A stretch of DNA of 64,000 nucleotides from Janthinobacterium psychrotolerans (GCF_001677885.1 NZ_LOCQ01000058.1:124001-188000), one strand, 5' to 3'; shown: positions 1 to 9,143, numbered from the stretch's first letter. A program made the numbers and translations. Notes: generated by a model from the sequence alone, not told the origin.

Positions 1-1
1 G

Positions 2-1987
2 ACTTCCTCCGTCCCGCCCGCTACCACACCGACCGACCTCGGCGACCTCGCCGAAGACAATAACGACGCCACCCTGGTGGCGGAACTGGGCGAACTGGCC
101 GGGCATGTACGGCTGGTGAAGATGGAAGGCCGCGTGTTCGTGCGCTTTTCGGGCGAGGTGCGGGCCGGCGGCTTGCGCGTGCCGTATGCGCTGGTGCCCA
201 GCCAGGGCGTGCTGGCGCGGCCGGCCAAGTGGCGCAAGATGGACCGCGAGGCCAAGCTGGCGCTGGTGCGCGAACGCGCCGGCAAGGCCGCCTTTGACGA
301 ATTGCGCCAGCACGTGATCGATTTCGTGGCCGATATCGCCGGCCAGAGCGAAGACGTCAATGCCGACCCGATGCTGTTTTTGCATACCCTGGCCGACATG
401 CAGACATCCGAGCCGGCCGGCATGGTATTCGACCGCATCCGCCAGCGCTTCAACCATGCGATCGAACGCCAGCAGGAAGAGCAGCATGCGGCGCGCACGC
501 GCCAGAGCATCAACCTGGCCGAATATCCGGCCTCGTTCGAGATGGCGCGCCGGCTGCCGCGCCGCTTTATTGCGCTGCTGGGCCCCACCAATTCGGGCAA
601 GACGCACCGCGCAATGGAAGCGCTGGTGAAAGCCAAAAGCGGCATCTACCTGGCCCCCTTGCGCCTGCTGGCGCTTGAAAACTACGAGCGCCTGCAGGAA
701 GCGCGGCCGCATGGCAAACCGCTGGCCGTCAACCTGATCACCGGCGAAGAGCGCCGCACGGTGGACGACGCCACCCACGTGGCCAGCACGGTGGAAATGC
801 TCGACACGAAAACCGTGGTGGAAGTGGCCGTGATCGACGAGATCCAGATGCTGGCCGACCCGGACCGGGGCGCGGCGTGGACGGCGGCCGTCTGCGGTGC
901 GCCGGCCCACACCGTCTACCTGGTGGGCGCGCCGGAAGCGCGGCGCGCCATCGAAGCGCTGGCCGAGCGCCTCGAATGCCCGCTGGAAGTGCATGTATTG
1001 AAGCGCATGGCGCCGCTGTCGATGGAAGCGACGGCAGTGCGCAAGGTGCGCAACCTGCGCCGTGGCGACGCGGTAATCGCGTTTTCGCGCCGCGAAGTGC
1101 TGATGTGGCGCGACATGATCACCGAAACCGGGCTGTCGGTGGCCACCGTCTACGGCAATCTGTCGCCCGAAGTGCGGCGCGCCCAGGCGCAGCGTTTTCG
1201 CGACGGCACGGCCGATATCGTCGTCGGCACCGATGCGCTGGCGATGGGCCTGAACATGCCGATCGCGCGCATCGTGATGACCACCAGCGTCAAATACAAC
1301 GGCCGCGAAGAGGAAGAGATTTCGGCCGCGCTGGCGCGCCAGATCGCCGGGCGCGCCGGCCGCTATGGGGTGCATGAAGAAGGCCTGGTGGCCGGCTACG
1401 ACAATGAAACGCATGAAGTGATGCGCGCCCTGCTCAAGGAAAAGCTGCACCCTTTGAACACCAGCGGCTTTGCCGTGGCGCCGTCGCTGGAACACCTGCA
1501 CCGCATTTCCTCGGTGACGGGCGAGCAGTCGCTGTCCAAACTGCTGCGCCGCTTTATCCACAATATCGACGTGCCGGACGGTTTTTTCTTCCCGCGCATC
1601 ACGGAAGACCAGAAAGAGCGCGCGCTGTGGCTGGACACCCTGGCGCTGTCGGTGGCCAACAAATTTACCTTGTCGCTGGTGCCGATATCGAGCAAGGTGC
1701 CATCCTTGCAGACGGCGTGGGAACACTGGGCAAAAAATCTGTCGCAGGGCAAGGTGTCGACCTTGCGCCAGCATGCGTATGGCGGCGGCACGCAGAATCT
1801 GCAGCAGGTCGAAGACACCTGCCGCTACTATTCGGCCTACGCCTGGCTCAGCTACCGGCTGCCGGAATTTTTCCCAGATATCGAGGTGGCGCAGAACTTG
1901 TCGCGCGACGCGTCCGAGCGGGTCGACTCCATCCTGCGCGCGCACAATGCGGCCTCGCGCGGACGCAGCAAGAAGGTCCGCAGCTAA
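2..1987 (+). CDS. Suv3-like ATP-dependent RNA helicase (5' end outside window)
   Basis: Superfamily 2 helicase of the SUPV3L1/Suv3 type, expected to unwind RNA using ATP. Walker A GPTNSGKT is encoded near 580-603, the DEIQML box (motif II) near 837, the helicase-C stretch VVGTDALAMGLNMP near 1220-1262, and the arginine-finger block QIAGRAGRYG near 1343. The reading frame is open to the first base of the window, so the real start is probably upstream; a GTG at 77 is the first start codon visible but nothing marks it as genuine. A conserved Suv3 C-terminal region follows the helicase core. The C-terminus is basic (RGRSKKVRS). The next gene is convergent, its stop overlapping this one's by 4 bp. 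Family assignment is firm; substrate is not known from sequence. Confidence 0.85.
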   Translation, partial: TSSVPPATTPTDLGDLAEDNNDATLVAELGELAGHVRLVKMEGRVFVRFSGEVRAGGLRVPYALVPSQGVLARPAKWRKMDREAKLALVRERAGKAAFDELRQHVIDFVADIAGQSEDVNADPMLFLHTLADMQTSEPAGMVFDRIRQRFNHAIERQQEEQHAARTRQSINLAEYPASFEMARRLPRRFIALLGPTNSGKTHRAMEALVKAKSGIYLAPLRLLALENYERLQEARPHGKPLAVNLITGEERRTVDDATHVASTVEMLDTKTVVEVAVIDEIQMLADPDRGAAWTAAVCGAPAHTVYLVGAPEARRAIEALAERLECPLEVHVLKRMAPLSMEATAVRKVRNLRRGDAVIAFSRREVLMWRDMITETGLSVATVYGNLSPEVRRAQAQRFRDGTADIVVGTDALAMGLNMPIARIVMTTSVKYNGREEEEISAALARQIAGRAGRYGVHEEGLVAGYDNETHEVMRALLKEKLHPLNTSGFAVAPSLEHLHRISSVTGEQSLSKLLRRFIHNIDVPDGFFFPRITEDQKERALWLDTLALSVANKFTLSLVPISSKVPSLQTAWEHWAKNLSQGKVSTLRQHAYGGGTQNLQQVEDTCRYYSAYAWLSYRLPEFFPDIEVAQNLSRDASERVDSILRAHNAASRGRSKKVRS

Positions 1988-2457
1988 CGCAATTCCCAGA
2001 ACCATACTTCGCCACAGGCCCAGTAGCACTCCGAGCCGCACACCTTGACGCCGTTTGACGGCAGCAGGATGTCGATATGGCCGCCGGCGCCGCCCAGGTA
2101 GCCGGGAATGCGAAAAAAGGCCACGATGCCCTTGCGCTGGCCGATGCCAGCGATGGCCGCCTCGCGGCCGAATTTTTCGGGGTCGCCCAGCAGCGAGGGG
2201 CTGGCCAGCATATGCGCCAGCCTGGCCTGGCCCGGCTCGATCAGCGCGCCCTTGAACGGCCCCTTGTTGATCGGCATGCGGCCCTTGAGCCTGATGCCGC
2301 ACTTGATCAGGGCCAGGCTGACGCGGATGGCGCAGGTGTTGATGAAGCTGTCCTTGCCGATCAGGTCTTCCCAGCCGATTTCGCCGAACAGGGCCGCCTG
2401 GTCGACGGCCGCCACGCTGTAGTAGTTTTCACGCAGCTTGATGAATGCAGGTTTCAT
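1984..2457 (-). CDS. tae4: Type VI secretion amidase effector Tae4
   Basis: 157 residues, the usual size for Tae4, a papain-like (NlpC/P60-type) endopeptidase delivered by type VI secretion that cuts the D-Glu-mDAP bond of peptidoglycan in the target cell periplasm. The catalytic cysteine is Cys42 in the block FINTCAIRVSLAL and the catalytic histidine His127 in GGHIDI; Cys140 and Cys144 could form the disulfide described for the family. There is no signal peptide, as expected for a T6SS cargo. It starts 1 bp after the stop of the immunity gene, so the two are cotranscribed. No T6SS structural gene lies in the window; this is an orphan effector pair. Family identification rests on motif and size, with the immunity neighbour as support. 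Confidence 0.85.
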   Translation of the reverse strand: MKPAFIKLRENYYSVAAVDQAALFGEIGWEDLIGKDSFINTCAIRVSLALIKCGIRLKGRMPINKGPFKGALIEPGQARLAHMLASPSLLGDPEKFGREAAIAGIGQRKGIVAFFRIPGYLGGAGGHIDILLPSNGVKVCGSECYWACGEVWFWELR

Positions 2458-2458
2458 C

Positions 2459-2788
2459 TCAATCTCCGTTTTTTGCTGGATGGGGACAGGGGAAACGGCG
2501 CGCCAGGATGGCCACGGCCAGGCGCGCCGCGTCGCCCTGGCGCTGCTGCATGGGCAGGGCCTTCAGGCCGGCGATCACGATGCCGTCGAGCTCCACGGAT
2601 TTGACACGGCCCGTGTCGCACCACGACCGGCCTTGCGCCGCGTCCGCCGCGCCGGCCAGGTACCCCCTGGCGTAGCGCGGGTCCTGCTCGAATTGAAACA
2701 GCAGCTGCGCGCCAGTCAGGCGCGGCGCCGTCGGCCAGGCGTGCACGCAGGGTGCAAAGATGGCGGCAAGGAACAGAAGTGAGCGCAT
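2459..2788 (-). CDS. tai4: Tai4-like (Rap1a/Tai family) immunity protein
   Basis: 109 residues from the ATG at 2788, chosen because it opens a clear signal peptide (MRSLLFLAAIFAPCVHA); an in-frame ATG at 2818 adds ten unlikely residues. The mature part carries the Rap1a/Tai hallmark GYLAGAADA followed by a cysteine-containing segment (SWCDTG) and a short helical tail. Tai proteins sit in the periplasm and block the cognate amidase, protecting the producer from itself and its siblings. It lies directly upstream of tae4 with a 1-bp gap, the normal effector-immunity pairing, although immunity first is less usual than effector first. Assignment depends on the family motif plus the neighbour. Confidence 0.8.
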   Translation of the reverse strand: MRSLLFLAAIFAPCVHAWPTAPRLTGAQLLFQFEQDPRYARGYLAGAADAAQGRSWCDTGRVKSVELDGIVIAGLKALPMQQRQGDAARLAVAILARRFPCPHPAKNGD

Positions 2789-2996
2789 GGCGGGCCTGGC
2801 GTAGGGGCGTTCGGACATTGTAGGCAGCGCCCATACCCCTGCACTGAGCGAGGTCAAGCATGGACGGCATGGTCTCGCAGCCTGTAGAATCAGGGCCGCC
2901 GCAAAAAACAAGGGGGTTTTCCCGCGCCCCCGGGTCAGCCAACGTAGCAAAGCCAGCCTGCAAGCGACATGCGCCCTTCCCTGGCTTTGGATATCT

Positions 2997-3527
2997 GTGC
3001 TCACACGCTATTACCGAGAACTGTTGAATTTCCTGTCCCGCGCGGTCAATGACCGCCATGCGGCGGCCGACCTGGCGCAGGAAAGCTATCTGCGCGTGCT
3101 GGCCCTGCAGCAGTCGGGCCAGCAGGTGGCCGAGCCGCGCGCGCTGTTGTACCGCACCGCGCGCAACCTGGTGATCGACCGGCACCGGCGCAGCGCCGTG
3201 CGCGGCCAGCCAACCGAGACGGACCTCGACGACCATGCCGGCCTTGATATCGTCGACACCCTCGCCGCGCCCGCCGCCAGCGAACCGGAAACGGCCGCCA
3301 TGTCGGCGCAAGCGGTCGAAGCCATGCTGGCCGTGATCGGCCAGTTGCCGCTGCGCTGCCGCGAAGCGTTTATCCTGCATAAATTCGACGGCCTGCCACA
3401 AGCGGAAGTGGCGCGCCAGATGGGCATTTCCGTCACCATGGTCGAACGCCATATCAAGCTGGCCATGCAGGCCTGCCGCCGCTGCCAGGACGCGCAAGAC
3501 GGCGCCTCGACCTCCACGATCAACTGA
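2997..3527 (+). CDS. FecI-like ECF sigma factor
   Basis: 176-residue extracytoplasmic-function sigma factor of the iron-uptake (FecI) class. Region 2 spans about residues 1-65 (RYYRELLNFLSRAVNDR, then DLAQESYLRVL and RNLVIDRHRR) and region 4 about 108-162 (LPLRCREAFILHKFDG, then AEVARQMGISVTMVERHI). The GTG at 2997 is the only start that fits the beginning of region 2. It is followed 7 bp later by fecR and then by a TonB receptor with an STN domain, so it should direct RNA polymerase to that receptor gene when the receptor signals ligand. It is divergent from the tai4/tae4 pair; the 208-bp space between holds a possible -10 (TAGAAT at 2885-2890) without a convincing -35. Confidence 0.88.
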   Translation: MLTRYYRELLNFLSRAVNDRHAAADLAQESYLRVLALQQSGQQVAEPRALLYRTARNLVIDRHRRSAVRGQPTETDLDDHAGLDIVDTLAAPAASEPETAAMSAQAVEAMLAVIGQLPLRCREAFILHKFDGLPQAEVARQMGISVTMVERHIKLAMQACRRCQDAQDGASTSTIN

Positions 3528-3534
3528 AACCGCC

Positions 3535-4578
3535 ATGACCCAGCCATCGCCATCCGTCCCAGCCCTGTGCGACATCGACCAGCAGGCGCTGGACTGGTTC
3601 GCGCGCCGCGAGCGCAGCCTGAGCGCGGACGAAGCGGCGCAGTTCAATGCCTGGCTGGCGGCCAATCCCGCGCATGGCGAGGCCTATGCGCGCTGGCACG
3701 GCGACTGGGCGCGGCTGGACGCCTTGCCCGCCGCCGACATCGACCGGCTGCGCCGCCAGTTGGCCTTGGATAAGGCGAGTGCCGCGGCGGCGCCGTCGCC
3801 GGCGCGCCGCCACTGGCTGGCCACGCTGGCGCCCAGGGCGGCGCTGGCCACCCTGGCGCTGTCGGCGTCGGGCGGTGGCATCCTTGCCTGGCAACACTGG
3901 CAACAGCAGCCCCTTTACGCGGCCAGCTTTGCCACCGCGCGCGGACAGCAGCAGTCGGTCACCCTGCCCGATGGCAGCGTGCTGCGCCTGGATACCGCCA
4001 CACGCGTGGCCGTCACCCTGTACCGCCAGCGCCGCGAGGTGCGGCTGCTCGATGGCCAGGCCATGTTCCAGGTGCGGGGGGATGCGAAGCGGCCGTTCGA
4101 CGTGCTGGCCGGCGCCGTGCGCATCACGGTGGTGGGCACGCGCTTTTCGGTGCGCCATACGCCAGGCATGGCGTGCAAGGACGATGTGCGGGTGGAGGTC
4201 GAGGAAGGCCGGGTCAGCGTGGCGCGCGGCACGGCGCCCGCGGGGACCCCGGCGATCTTGCTGACAGCCGGCCAGCGCGTGGGCGCCGACCAGCATGGAC
4301 GCCTGGGCGCCATCGGCAAGGTGGCGGCCCGGGGCATCGCGCCGTGGCGCGAAGGCCGTGTCAGTTTCGACGACACGCCGCTGGCGCAGGTGCTGGCCGA
4401 GTTCGAGCGCTATGGCGCGACGGGCCTGGTGGTGCGCGACGCGCAGGTGGCGCAATTGGGCGTGACGGGTACGTTCGACCCGCTGCGGCTCGCCAATTTC
4501 ATGCGCGTGCTGCCGCGCGTGCTGCCGGTTGCATTGCGGCGCGACGGCGACGTCACCGAGATCGCCGCCGCGCGCTGA
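3535..4578 (+). CDS. FecR-family anti-sigma/signal transducer
   Basis: 347-residue inner-membrane regulator. The N-terminal cytoplasmic DUF4880 segment (about 12-58, with DWFARRERSLSADEAAQFNAWL) binds the sigma factor; one membrane segment lies near residues 100-118 (LATLALSASGGGILAW); the periplasmic FecR domain follows (about 130-220, with LPDGSVLRLDTATRVAVTL) and a C-terminal STN-like piece contacts the receptor. It holds the ECF sigma inactive until the receptor's signalling domain binds. It starts 7 bp after the sigma gene, and the receptor follows 86 bp later, giving the standard sigma-FecR-receptor order of cell-surface signalling. Function is inferred from family and order. Confidence 0.9.
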   Translation: MTQPSPSVPALCDIDQQALDWFARRERSLSADEAAQFNAWLAANPAHGEAYARWHGDWARLDALPAADIDRLRRQLALDKASAAAAPSPARRHWLATLAPRAALATLALSASGGGILAWQHWQQQPLYAASFATARGQQQSVTLPDGSVLRLDTATRVAVTLYRQRREVRLLDGQAMFQVRGDAKRPFDVLAGAVRITVVGTRFSVRHTPGMACKDDVRVEVEEGRVSVARGTAPAGTPAILLTAGQRVGADQHGRLGAIGKVAARGIAPWREGRVSFDDTPLAQVLAEFERYGATGLVVRDAQVAQLGVTGTFDPLRLANFMRVLPRVLPVALRRDGDVTEIAAAR

Positions 4579-4626
4579 AAATATTTTTACAAACGGGGTT
4601 GGGGCTGGCCACCTGCCATGCGTCTG

Positions 4627-4646
4627 CATGAGAAGGATTCTTATTT
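4627..4646 (+). promoter_or_regulatory. Fur-box-like site upstream of the TonB receptor
   Basis: The sequence catgagaaggattcttattt resembles the 19-bp Fur consensus (GATAATGATAATCATTATC) and the common variant with AATGAGAAT...ATTCTTATT halves. It lies 19-38 bp before the receptor ATG, where bound Fur would block transcription or early elongation. The match is by eye and was not scored against a matrix. Confidence 0.5.
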
Positions 4647-4664
4647 ACACTCTCTGGAGATGGC

Positions 4665-7106
4665 ATGTCACGTTTTTGCTTTACCCCTGTTCCCCTGGCC
4701 ATGGCCGTCGCCCTGGCGTTCGCACCCGCAGTTCACGCCCAGGTCGCTTTATCAGCAGCGGCACCGGCCGCACCGATCGAGATCCGCATCACCGCCCAGC
4801 CGCTGGCGCAGGCGCTCGACGCATTGGCGCGCCAGAGCCGTCTTGATCTGATGGTGCAGCCGTCGCTGGTGGCCGGCAAGACGGCTCCCGGCGTGACGGG
4901 CCGCATGACGCCGCGCGACGCGCTCGATCGCCTGCTGGCCGGCAGCGGCCTGGCAGCCGACATCGAAGGCACGGCCGTTACGGTGCGTCCCCGGGGTGCC
5001 GGACAGGCCGCCGAACAGACCATGGCGCCGGTAACGGTCAGCGCCGCGCCCGTGGTCAGCGCCAGCACCGAAGGCAGCGGCGCCTATACCGCGCGGCTCG
5101 TTACCATCGGCAAGGGCGAACAGGCCCTGAAAGATATCCCGCAATCGGTCAGCGTGGTCACGCGCCAGCTGCTCGACGAGCAGAACCTGACCACCGTGTA
5201 CGACACCCTGGCCAGCACCACCGGCATGACCATCCAGCAAAGCCCGCAGGGCGGCAAATACATCTATGCGCGCGGCTTCGACCTGACCACGGTGCAGTAT
5301 GACGGCGTGCCGCTCAATCGCGGCATGTATGGCCGCGCCAGCAATTTCTCGGCCGGCACGGCGATCTACGACCGCGTGGAAGTGCTGCGCGGCGCGGCCG
5401 GCCTGCTGCAAGGCGCCGGCAATCCGGGCGGCGCCGTCAATCTGGTGCGCAAACGTCCGCTGGCCGGCAACGCCACCAGCGTGACCGCCAAGGCCGGCTC
5501 GTGGGACAGCTACGGCCTGCAGCTCGACGCCAGCCGCGTGCTGAACGACGCCGGCACCCTGCGCGGGCGCGTGGTGGCCGACCATGAAAACAAGCATTCC
5601 TTTATCGATTACGTCGAGCGCCGCAGCCCGACCCTGTTCGCCACCGTGGAATACGATCTGTCGCCGCAAACCCAGGTCAACCTGGCCATGAGTTCCGAAC
5701 AGGTCAAGGGCCTGCCTTTCCTGAACGGCCTGCCGCGCTACAGCAATGCGCGCGACCTGGGCCTGCCGCGCTCGACTTTTCTCGGCGCGAGCTGGAACCG
5801 CCAGGACAATACCAACCGTGGCGCCTACCTGGACCTGTCGCATCACTTCAACGACGACTGGACGCTCAAGGTCAGCAGCGCCTACGTGAAGGAAAAAAAC
5901 GACATGAAATACGCCGGCTCGGGCCTGGCCGTCAATCCGCTCACCAACCGCGGCGCCTTGCGCGCGTCGACCACGGTGGCCGAGAACGAGCTGTCCGGCG
6001 TCGACGCCAATATCACCGGCAAATTCGACGCGCTGGGGCGCCAGCATGAGGTGGTCTTCGGCGTCAACCATGCGCGCGCCACGGCCCGCACCGTGTATGG
6101 CGTGAGCAGCAATTACTACAGCTTCGACATCAACAATTTCAACCCCGATTTCCCCGAGCCGAGCGATGCCTTTATCAACAGCAACCTGCGTGAAGCGCGG
6201 GTCGGCAAGTCGCGCGAAACCGGCGCCTACGGCACCGTGCGCCTGCAACTGAGCGATCCGCTCAAGCTGATCGTCGGCGGGCGCCTGGGCTGGTCGCGCA
6301 CCGTCTGGGATACCGACACCACCGGCCGCAGCCCGTCGGTGTCGACCACCAACCAGGGCGAGCACGCCAGGCTGACGCCGTACGCGGGCCTGGTCTATGC
6401 CGTCAATCCGCAATGGTCGGCCTACGCCAGCTATGCCGAGATCTTCTCGCCGCAGTACGAGCAGAAGGAATCGGGCGAAGCGTTGAAACCGCTGACGGGC
6501 GCGAATATGGAACTGGGCGTGAAGGGCGAATTGCTCGATGGCCGCGTCAATACGGCGCTGGCGCTGTTCCGCGTCGACCAGAAAAACCGCGCGCAGGAAG
6601 ACTACAGCACCAGCGACACCTGCCGCAGCGACTACTACTGCTATACCGATACGGGCAAGGTGCGCAGCGAAGGCGTCGACATGGAAGTGAGCGGCAAGCT
6701 GGCCACCGGCTGGAATCTGTTTTCCGGCTATACCTACAACCGCACCAGGTATGTGGCCGACGTCAACAGCGGCGGCCTGTCGTTCAACACCTATACGCCC
6801 AAGCACATGCTGCGCATCTGGAGCACGTACCAGGCACAGGGCGCGCTGCGCGACTTCACCTTTGGCGGCGGCGTCAACAGCCAGAGTTCGAGCTACCGGA
6901 CGGTCGGCCTGCTGACGGCCGACGTCAGCGGACGCGCCGTGTGGAACGCCATGCTCAAGTACCAGATCAATCCGCGCTGGTCGGCCACCCTGAACGTCAA
7001 CAATCTGTTCGACAAGCGCTACTACAGCACCTTGTCGAGTTTCGTGAACGCCAACTACTATGGCGACCCGCGCAACCTCGTGCTGACCTTGCGCGGCTCG
7101 CTGTAA
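4665..7106 (+). CDS. TonB-dependent siderophore receptor with STN signalling domain
   Basis: 813-residue outer-membrane receptor. A signal peptide occupies residues 1-25 (ending PAVHA), a secretin/TonB short N-terminal (STN) domain about 36-110, the plug about 140-260 (RVEVLRGAAGLLQGAGNPGG is a typical siderophore-receptor plug block) and a 22-stranded barrel to the terminal aromatic-poor strand ending LRGSL. The barrel resembles the FhuE/FpvA/FoxA class of ferric-siderophore importers. The STN domain makes it a signalling receptor, matching the sigma and FecR genes just upstream, so ferric siderophore binding should both import iron and switch on its own gene. The siderophore itself cannot be told from sequence, and no biosynthesis genes are in the window. 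Confidence 0.9.
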   Translation: MSRFCFTPVPLAMAVALAFAPAVHAQVALSAAAPAAPIEIRITAQPLAQALDALARQSRLDLMVQPSLVAGKTAPGVTGRMTPRDALDRLLAGSGLAADIEGTAVTVRPRGAGQAAEQTMAPVTVSAAPVVSASTEGSGAYTARLVTIGKGEQALKDIPQSVSVVTRQLLDEQNLTTVYDTLASTTGMTIQQSPQGGKYIYARGFDLTTVQYDGVPLNRGMYGRASNFSAGTAIYDRVEVLRGAAGLLQGAGNPGGAVNLVRKRPLAGNATSVTAKAGSWDSYGLQLDASRVLNDAGTLRGRVVADHENKHSFIDYVERRSPTLFATVEYDLSPQTQVNLAMSSEQVKGLPFLNGLPRYSNARDLGLPRSTFLGASWNRQDNTNRGAYLDLSHHFNDDWTLKVSSAYVKEKNDMKYAGSGLAVNPLTNRGALRASTTVAENELSGVDANITGKFDALGRQHEVVFGVNHARATARTVYGVSSNYYSFDINNFNPDFPEPSDAFINSNLREARVGKSRETGAYGTVRLQLSDPLKLIVGGRLGWSRTVWDTDTTGRSPSVSTTNQGEHARLTPYAGLVYAVNPQWSAYASYAEIFSPQYEQKESGEALKPLTGANMELGVKGELLDGRVNTALALFRVDQKNRAQEDYSTSDTCRSDYYCYTDTGKVRSEGVDMEVSGKLATGWNLFSGYTYNRTRYVADVNSGGLSFNTYTPKHMLRIWSTYQAQGALRDFTFGGGVNSQSSSYRTVGLLTADVSGRAVWNAMLKYQINPRWSATLNVNNLFDKRYYSTLSSFVNANYYGDPRNLVLTLRGSL

Positions 7107-8327
7107 TTACCTGGCCGGCGCCTCGTAATGGAGCTTGAGCACCAGCCCATTGTGATCGTCGGCCAGGTAGATGTCGCCGTCCTGGCCCTGCTTCACATCG
7201 ACGGGCGCGCCCCTGCCCTGCTTGCCCCTGCGTTCCCAGTTGCCGATCAATTCGACCGATTTTCCCAGCGGCGCACCGGATGCATCGGGCAGTAGCGCCA
7301 CCAGCCGGTGGCCGTTGGCACGATAGCCGTGGTAGCCGATGATCAGGCTGTTTTTATAGGTGGCGGGAAAGCGGCTGGCCGTGTAAAACGTCATGCCAAG
7401 GGGCGCGGCGTGGCCGGGCAGCAAGCGCTGCGGCGCCGTGTATCTGGCGGCGCAATCGGTCTTCGGATATTCGGGGCTGGCGACATTGTTGTCGTAGCAG
7501 TAGGGCCAGCCGTAATGCTGGCCGGCCCTGATCAGGTTCAGCTCCTCGTGCGGCAGGTCTTCGTCGCTTTTCAGTTGCGGCATGGCGGCCTGGATCGCGT
7601 CGCGCGCGTTTTCGGCCTGCCACAGGGCGCCGCTGGCGGGGTGAAACGCCAGCGCCATCGAGTTGCGCAGGCCATGCACATGGGTGCTCCAGCTGGTCAC
7701 CGTGCCGGCCGGCCAGGCCATCTTGTATTCGCGGATGGCGCCCAGCGCTTCCTTGCCTTCGCCGGAGGCGCAGGGTTTGGAAGCGTCCGGCGCCTTGCCG
7801 TCCTTGCCTTCGCAGTGGTCGGTGCTGGAGCCCACGTTGACATACAGGTCGCCGGCGGGGCTGAAGCGCATGGTGGTCAAGAGGTGCAGGCCCAGGCCCG
7901 GCAGGCGCGGCGTCTTGGCCGTGCCGCCGATCACGTCGGTGATGGTGGCCGGGTCGCGCAGGTCGAAGCGGAAGATGCGCCCCACCACGCCCACATACAC
8001 CATGCCGTCGGGGCCCTGCACGATGCCATTCGGGCGGTCGAGTTTGTCGAGCAGCAGCTTGCGCTCGAACTTGCCATCGGCCTGGCGCTTGAGCAGCCAC
8101 AATTTGCCCTGGTTTGCCGTCCAGCCGGCCATGTCGGTGACCAGCACGTCGCCATTGGTCAGCGGCAGCACGCCGCGCGGAAATTTCATGCCGTCGGCCA
8201 GCATGCCGACGCAAAAGCCGGCCGGCGTGGTGACGTTCAGGCGCGGCAAGCCGTCGCAGAGAGCTGCCGCCATGGCGGGTCCGGACAGGCAGCCAGCCAG
8301 CGCGGCGGCAAGTATCTTCTTATTCAT
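7107..8327 (-). CDS. Periplasmic PQQ-dependent sugar (sorbosone/glucose) dehydrogenase-like protein
   Basis: 406 residues with a signal peptide (MNKKILAAALAGCLSGPAMA) and a six-bladed beta-propeller of the soluble glucose/L-sorbosone dehydrogenase family. Blades carry the repeated pattern of the family, for example FPRGVLPLTNGDVLVTDMAG, RPNGIVQGPDGMVYVGVV, HVHGLRNSMALAFHPASGALW and HEELNLIRAGQHYGWPYCYDN. Members oxidise aldose sugars or aldehydes in the periplasm with PQQ, but many lack proven activity. Its ATG lies inside the 3' end of tatD (8-bp overlap), so it is the last gene of the lol-tatD run, although a functional link is not evident. It converges on the TonB receptor with no gap. Confidence 0.75.
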   Translation of the reverse strand: MNKKILAAALAGCLSGPAMAAALCDGLPRLNVTTPAGFCVGMLADGMKFPRGVLPLTNGDVLVTDMAGWTANQGKLWLLKRQADGKFERKLLLDKLDRPNGIVQGPDGMVYVGVVGRIFRFDLRDPATITDVIGGTAKTPRLPGLGLHLLTTMRFSPAGDLYVNVGSSTDHCEGKDGKAPDASKPCASGEGKEALGAIREYKMAWPAGTVTSWSTHVHGLRNSMALAFHPASGALWQAENARDAIQAAMPQLKSDEDLPHEELNLIRAGQHYGWPYCYDNNVASPEYPKTDCAARYTAPQRLLPGHAAPLGMTFYTASRFPATYKNSLIIGYHGYRANGHRLVALLPDASGAPLGKSVELIGNWERRGKQGRGAPVDVKQGQDGDIYLADDHNGLVLKLHYEAPAR

Positions 8328-9132
8328 GTGAGCTTTCCATCAGGGGTAGGCGCGGCAGTACCGCGCGGGCGTTGGCGCTGGTCTGCGCCGCCACATCGGC
8401 AAGGTCGATGCCGCGCAGTTCGGCCAGCACGGCGCCGATGCGCGGCAGTTGTTCGGGGCTGTTGCGGCCAGGGTGGATCCAGGCAGGTGAAATGTCCGGC
8501 GCATCGGTTTCCAGCACGATGGCCGACAGCGGCAGGTCGGCAGCCATGCGGCGTATCTGCAGCGCGCGTGTAAAGGTCATGGCGCCGCCGAAGCCGAGCT
8601 TGAAACCGAGGTCGATATAGCCTTGCGCCTGTTGAAAGCTGCCGTTGAAGGCATGGGCGATGCCGCCGTTCGGACGGATCTGGCGCGCGTGTTTGAGCAC
8701 GATATCCTGCGAGCGGCGCACATGGGCCAGCACCGGCAAATCAAAATCGCGGGCGATTTTCAGCTGCTCGCGCAGGAAGTGTTCCTGTTTGGCGCGCATG
8801 GCAGCTTCCGCCAGCATGGGAATAAAGAAGTCCAGGCCGATCTCGCCGATGGCGACAAAACGCGGGTCGCTCATCGCCGTTTCGACCGTGGCGCGCAGCG
8901 CCAGCAAGTCGTCTTCCGTGGCGTTGGGCACATAGATCGGATGAATGCCCAGCGCGTAGCAGCCATTGGGCGCGGCGTGGGCCAGCTCGCGCACGATGGC
9001 AAAATTCGCCTTTTCGACGGCGGGAATCAAGATCATGGCCACGCCCAGACCGGCCGCGTGCTGCGCCACCGGCAGCGATTCGGCACCGAATTCGTGGGCG
9101 TCCAGGTGGCAGTGCGTATCGATCCACAGCAT
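8320..9132 (-). CDS. TatD-family metal-dependent hydrolase
   Basis: TIM-barrel metallohydrolase of the TatD DNase family, about 270 residues. The first metal ligands are in DTHCHLDAHEF, the glutamate in AIGEIGLDFF, later histidines in LAHVRRSQD and GGIAHAFNGS, and the final aspartate in VLETDAPDISP. The ATG at 9132 is preferred over an upstream TTG because GAGGAG lies 7 nt before it. Family members act as 3'-5' exonucleases or deoxyribonucleases and may serve in DNA repair or quality control. It begins 11 bp after the stop of lolD and overlaps the next gene by 8 bp, so it is part of the lol operon. Which TatD paralogue this is cannot be fixed. Confidence 0.88.
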   Translation of the reverse strand: MLWIDTHCHLDAHEFGAESLPVAQHAAGLGVAMILIPAVEKANFAIVRELAHAAPNGCYALGIHPIYVPNATEDDLLALRATVETAMSDPRFVAIGEIGLDFFIPMLAEAAMRAKQEHFLREQLKIARDFDLPVLAHVRRSQDIVLKHARQIRPNGGIAHAFNGSFQQAQGYIDLGFKLGFGGAMTFTRALQIRRMAADLPLSAIVLETDAPDISPAWIHPGRNSPEQLPRIGAVLAELRGIDLADVAAQTSANARAVLPRLPLMESSHE

Positions 9133-9143
9133 GGCCAGGCTCC

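Noticed and set aside
4752-6806. Long open frame on the minus strand opposite the siderophore receptor
   Set aside because: It is a high-GC antisense shadow: composition is Ala/Arg/His/Gln-rich, there is no recognisable domain, and the plus-strand gene is certain.
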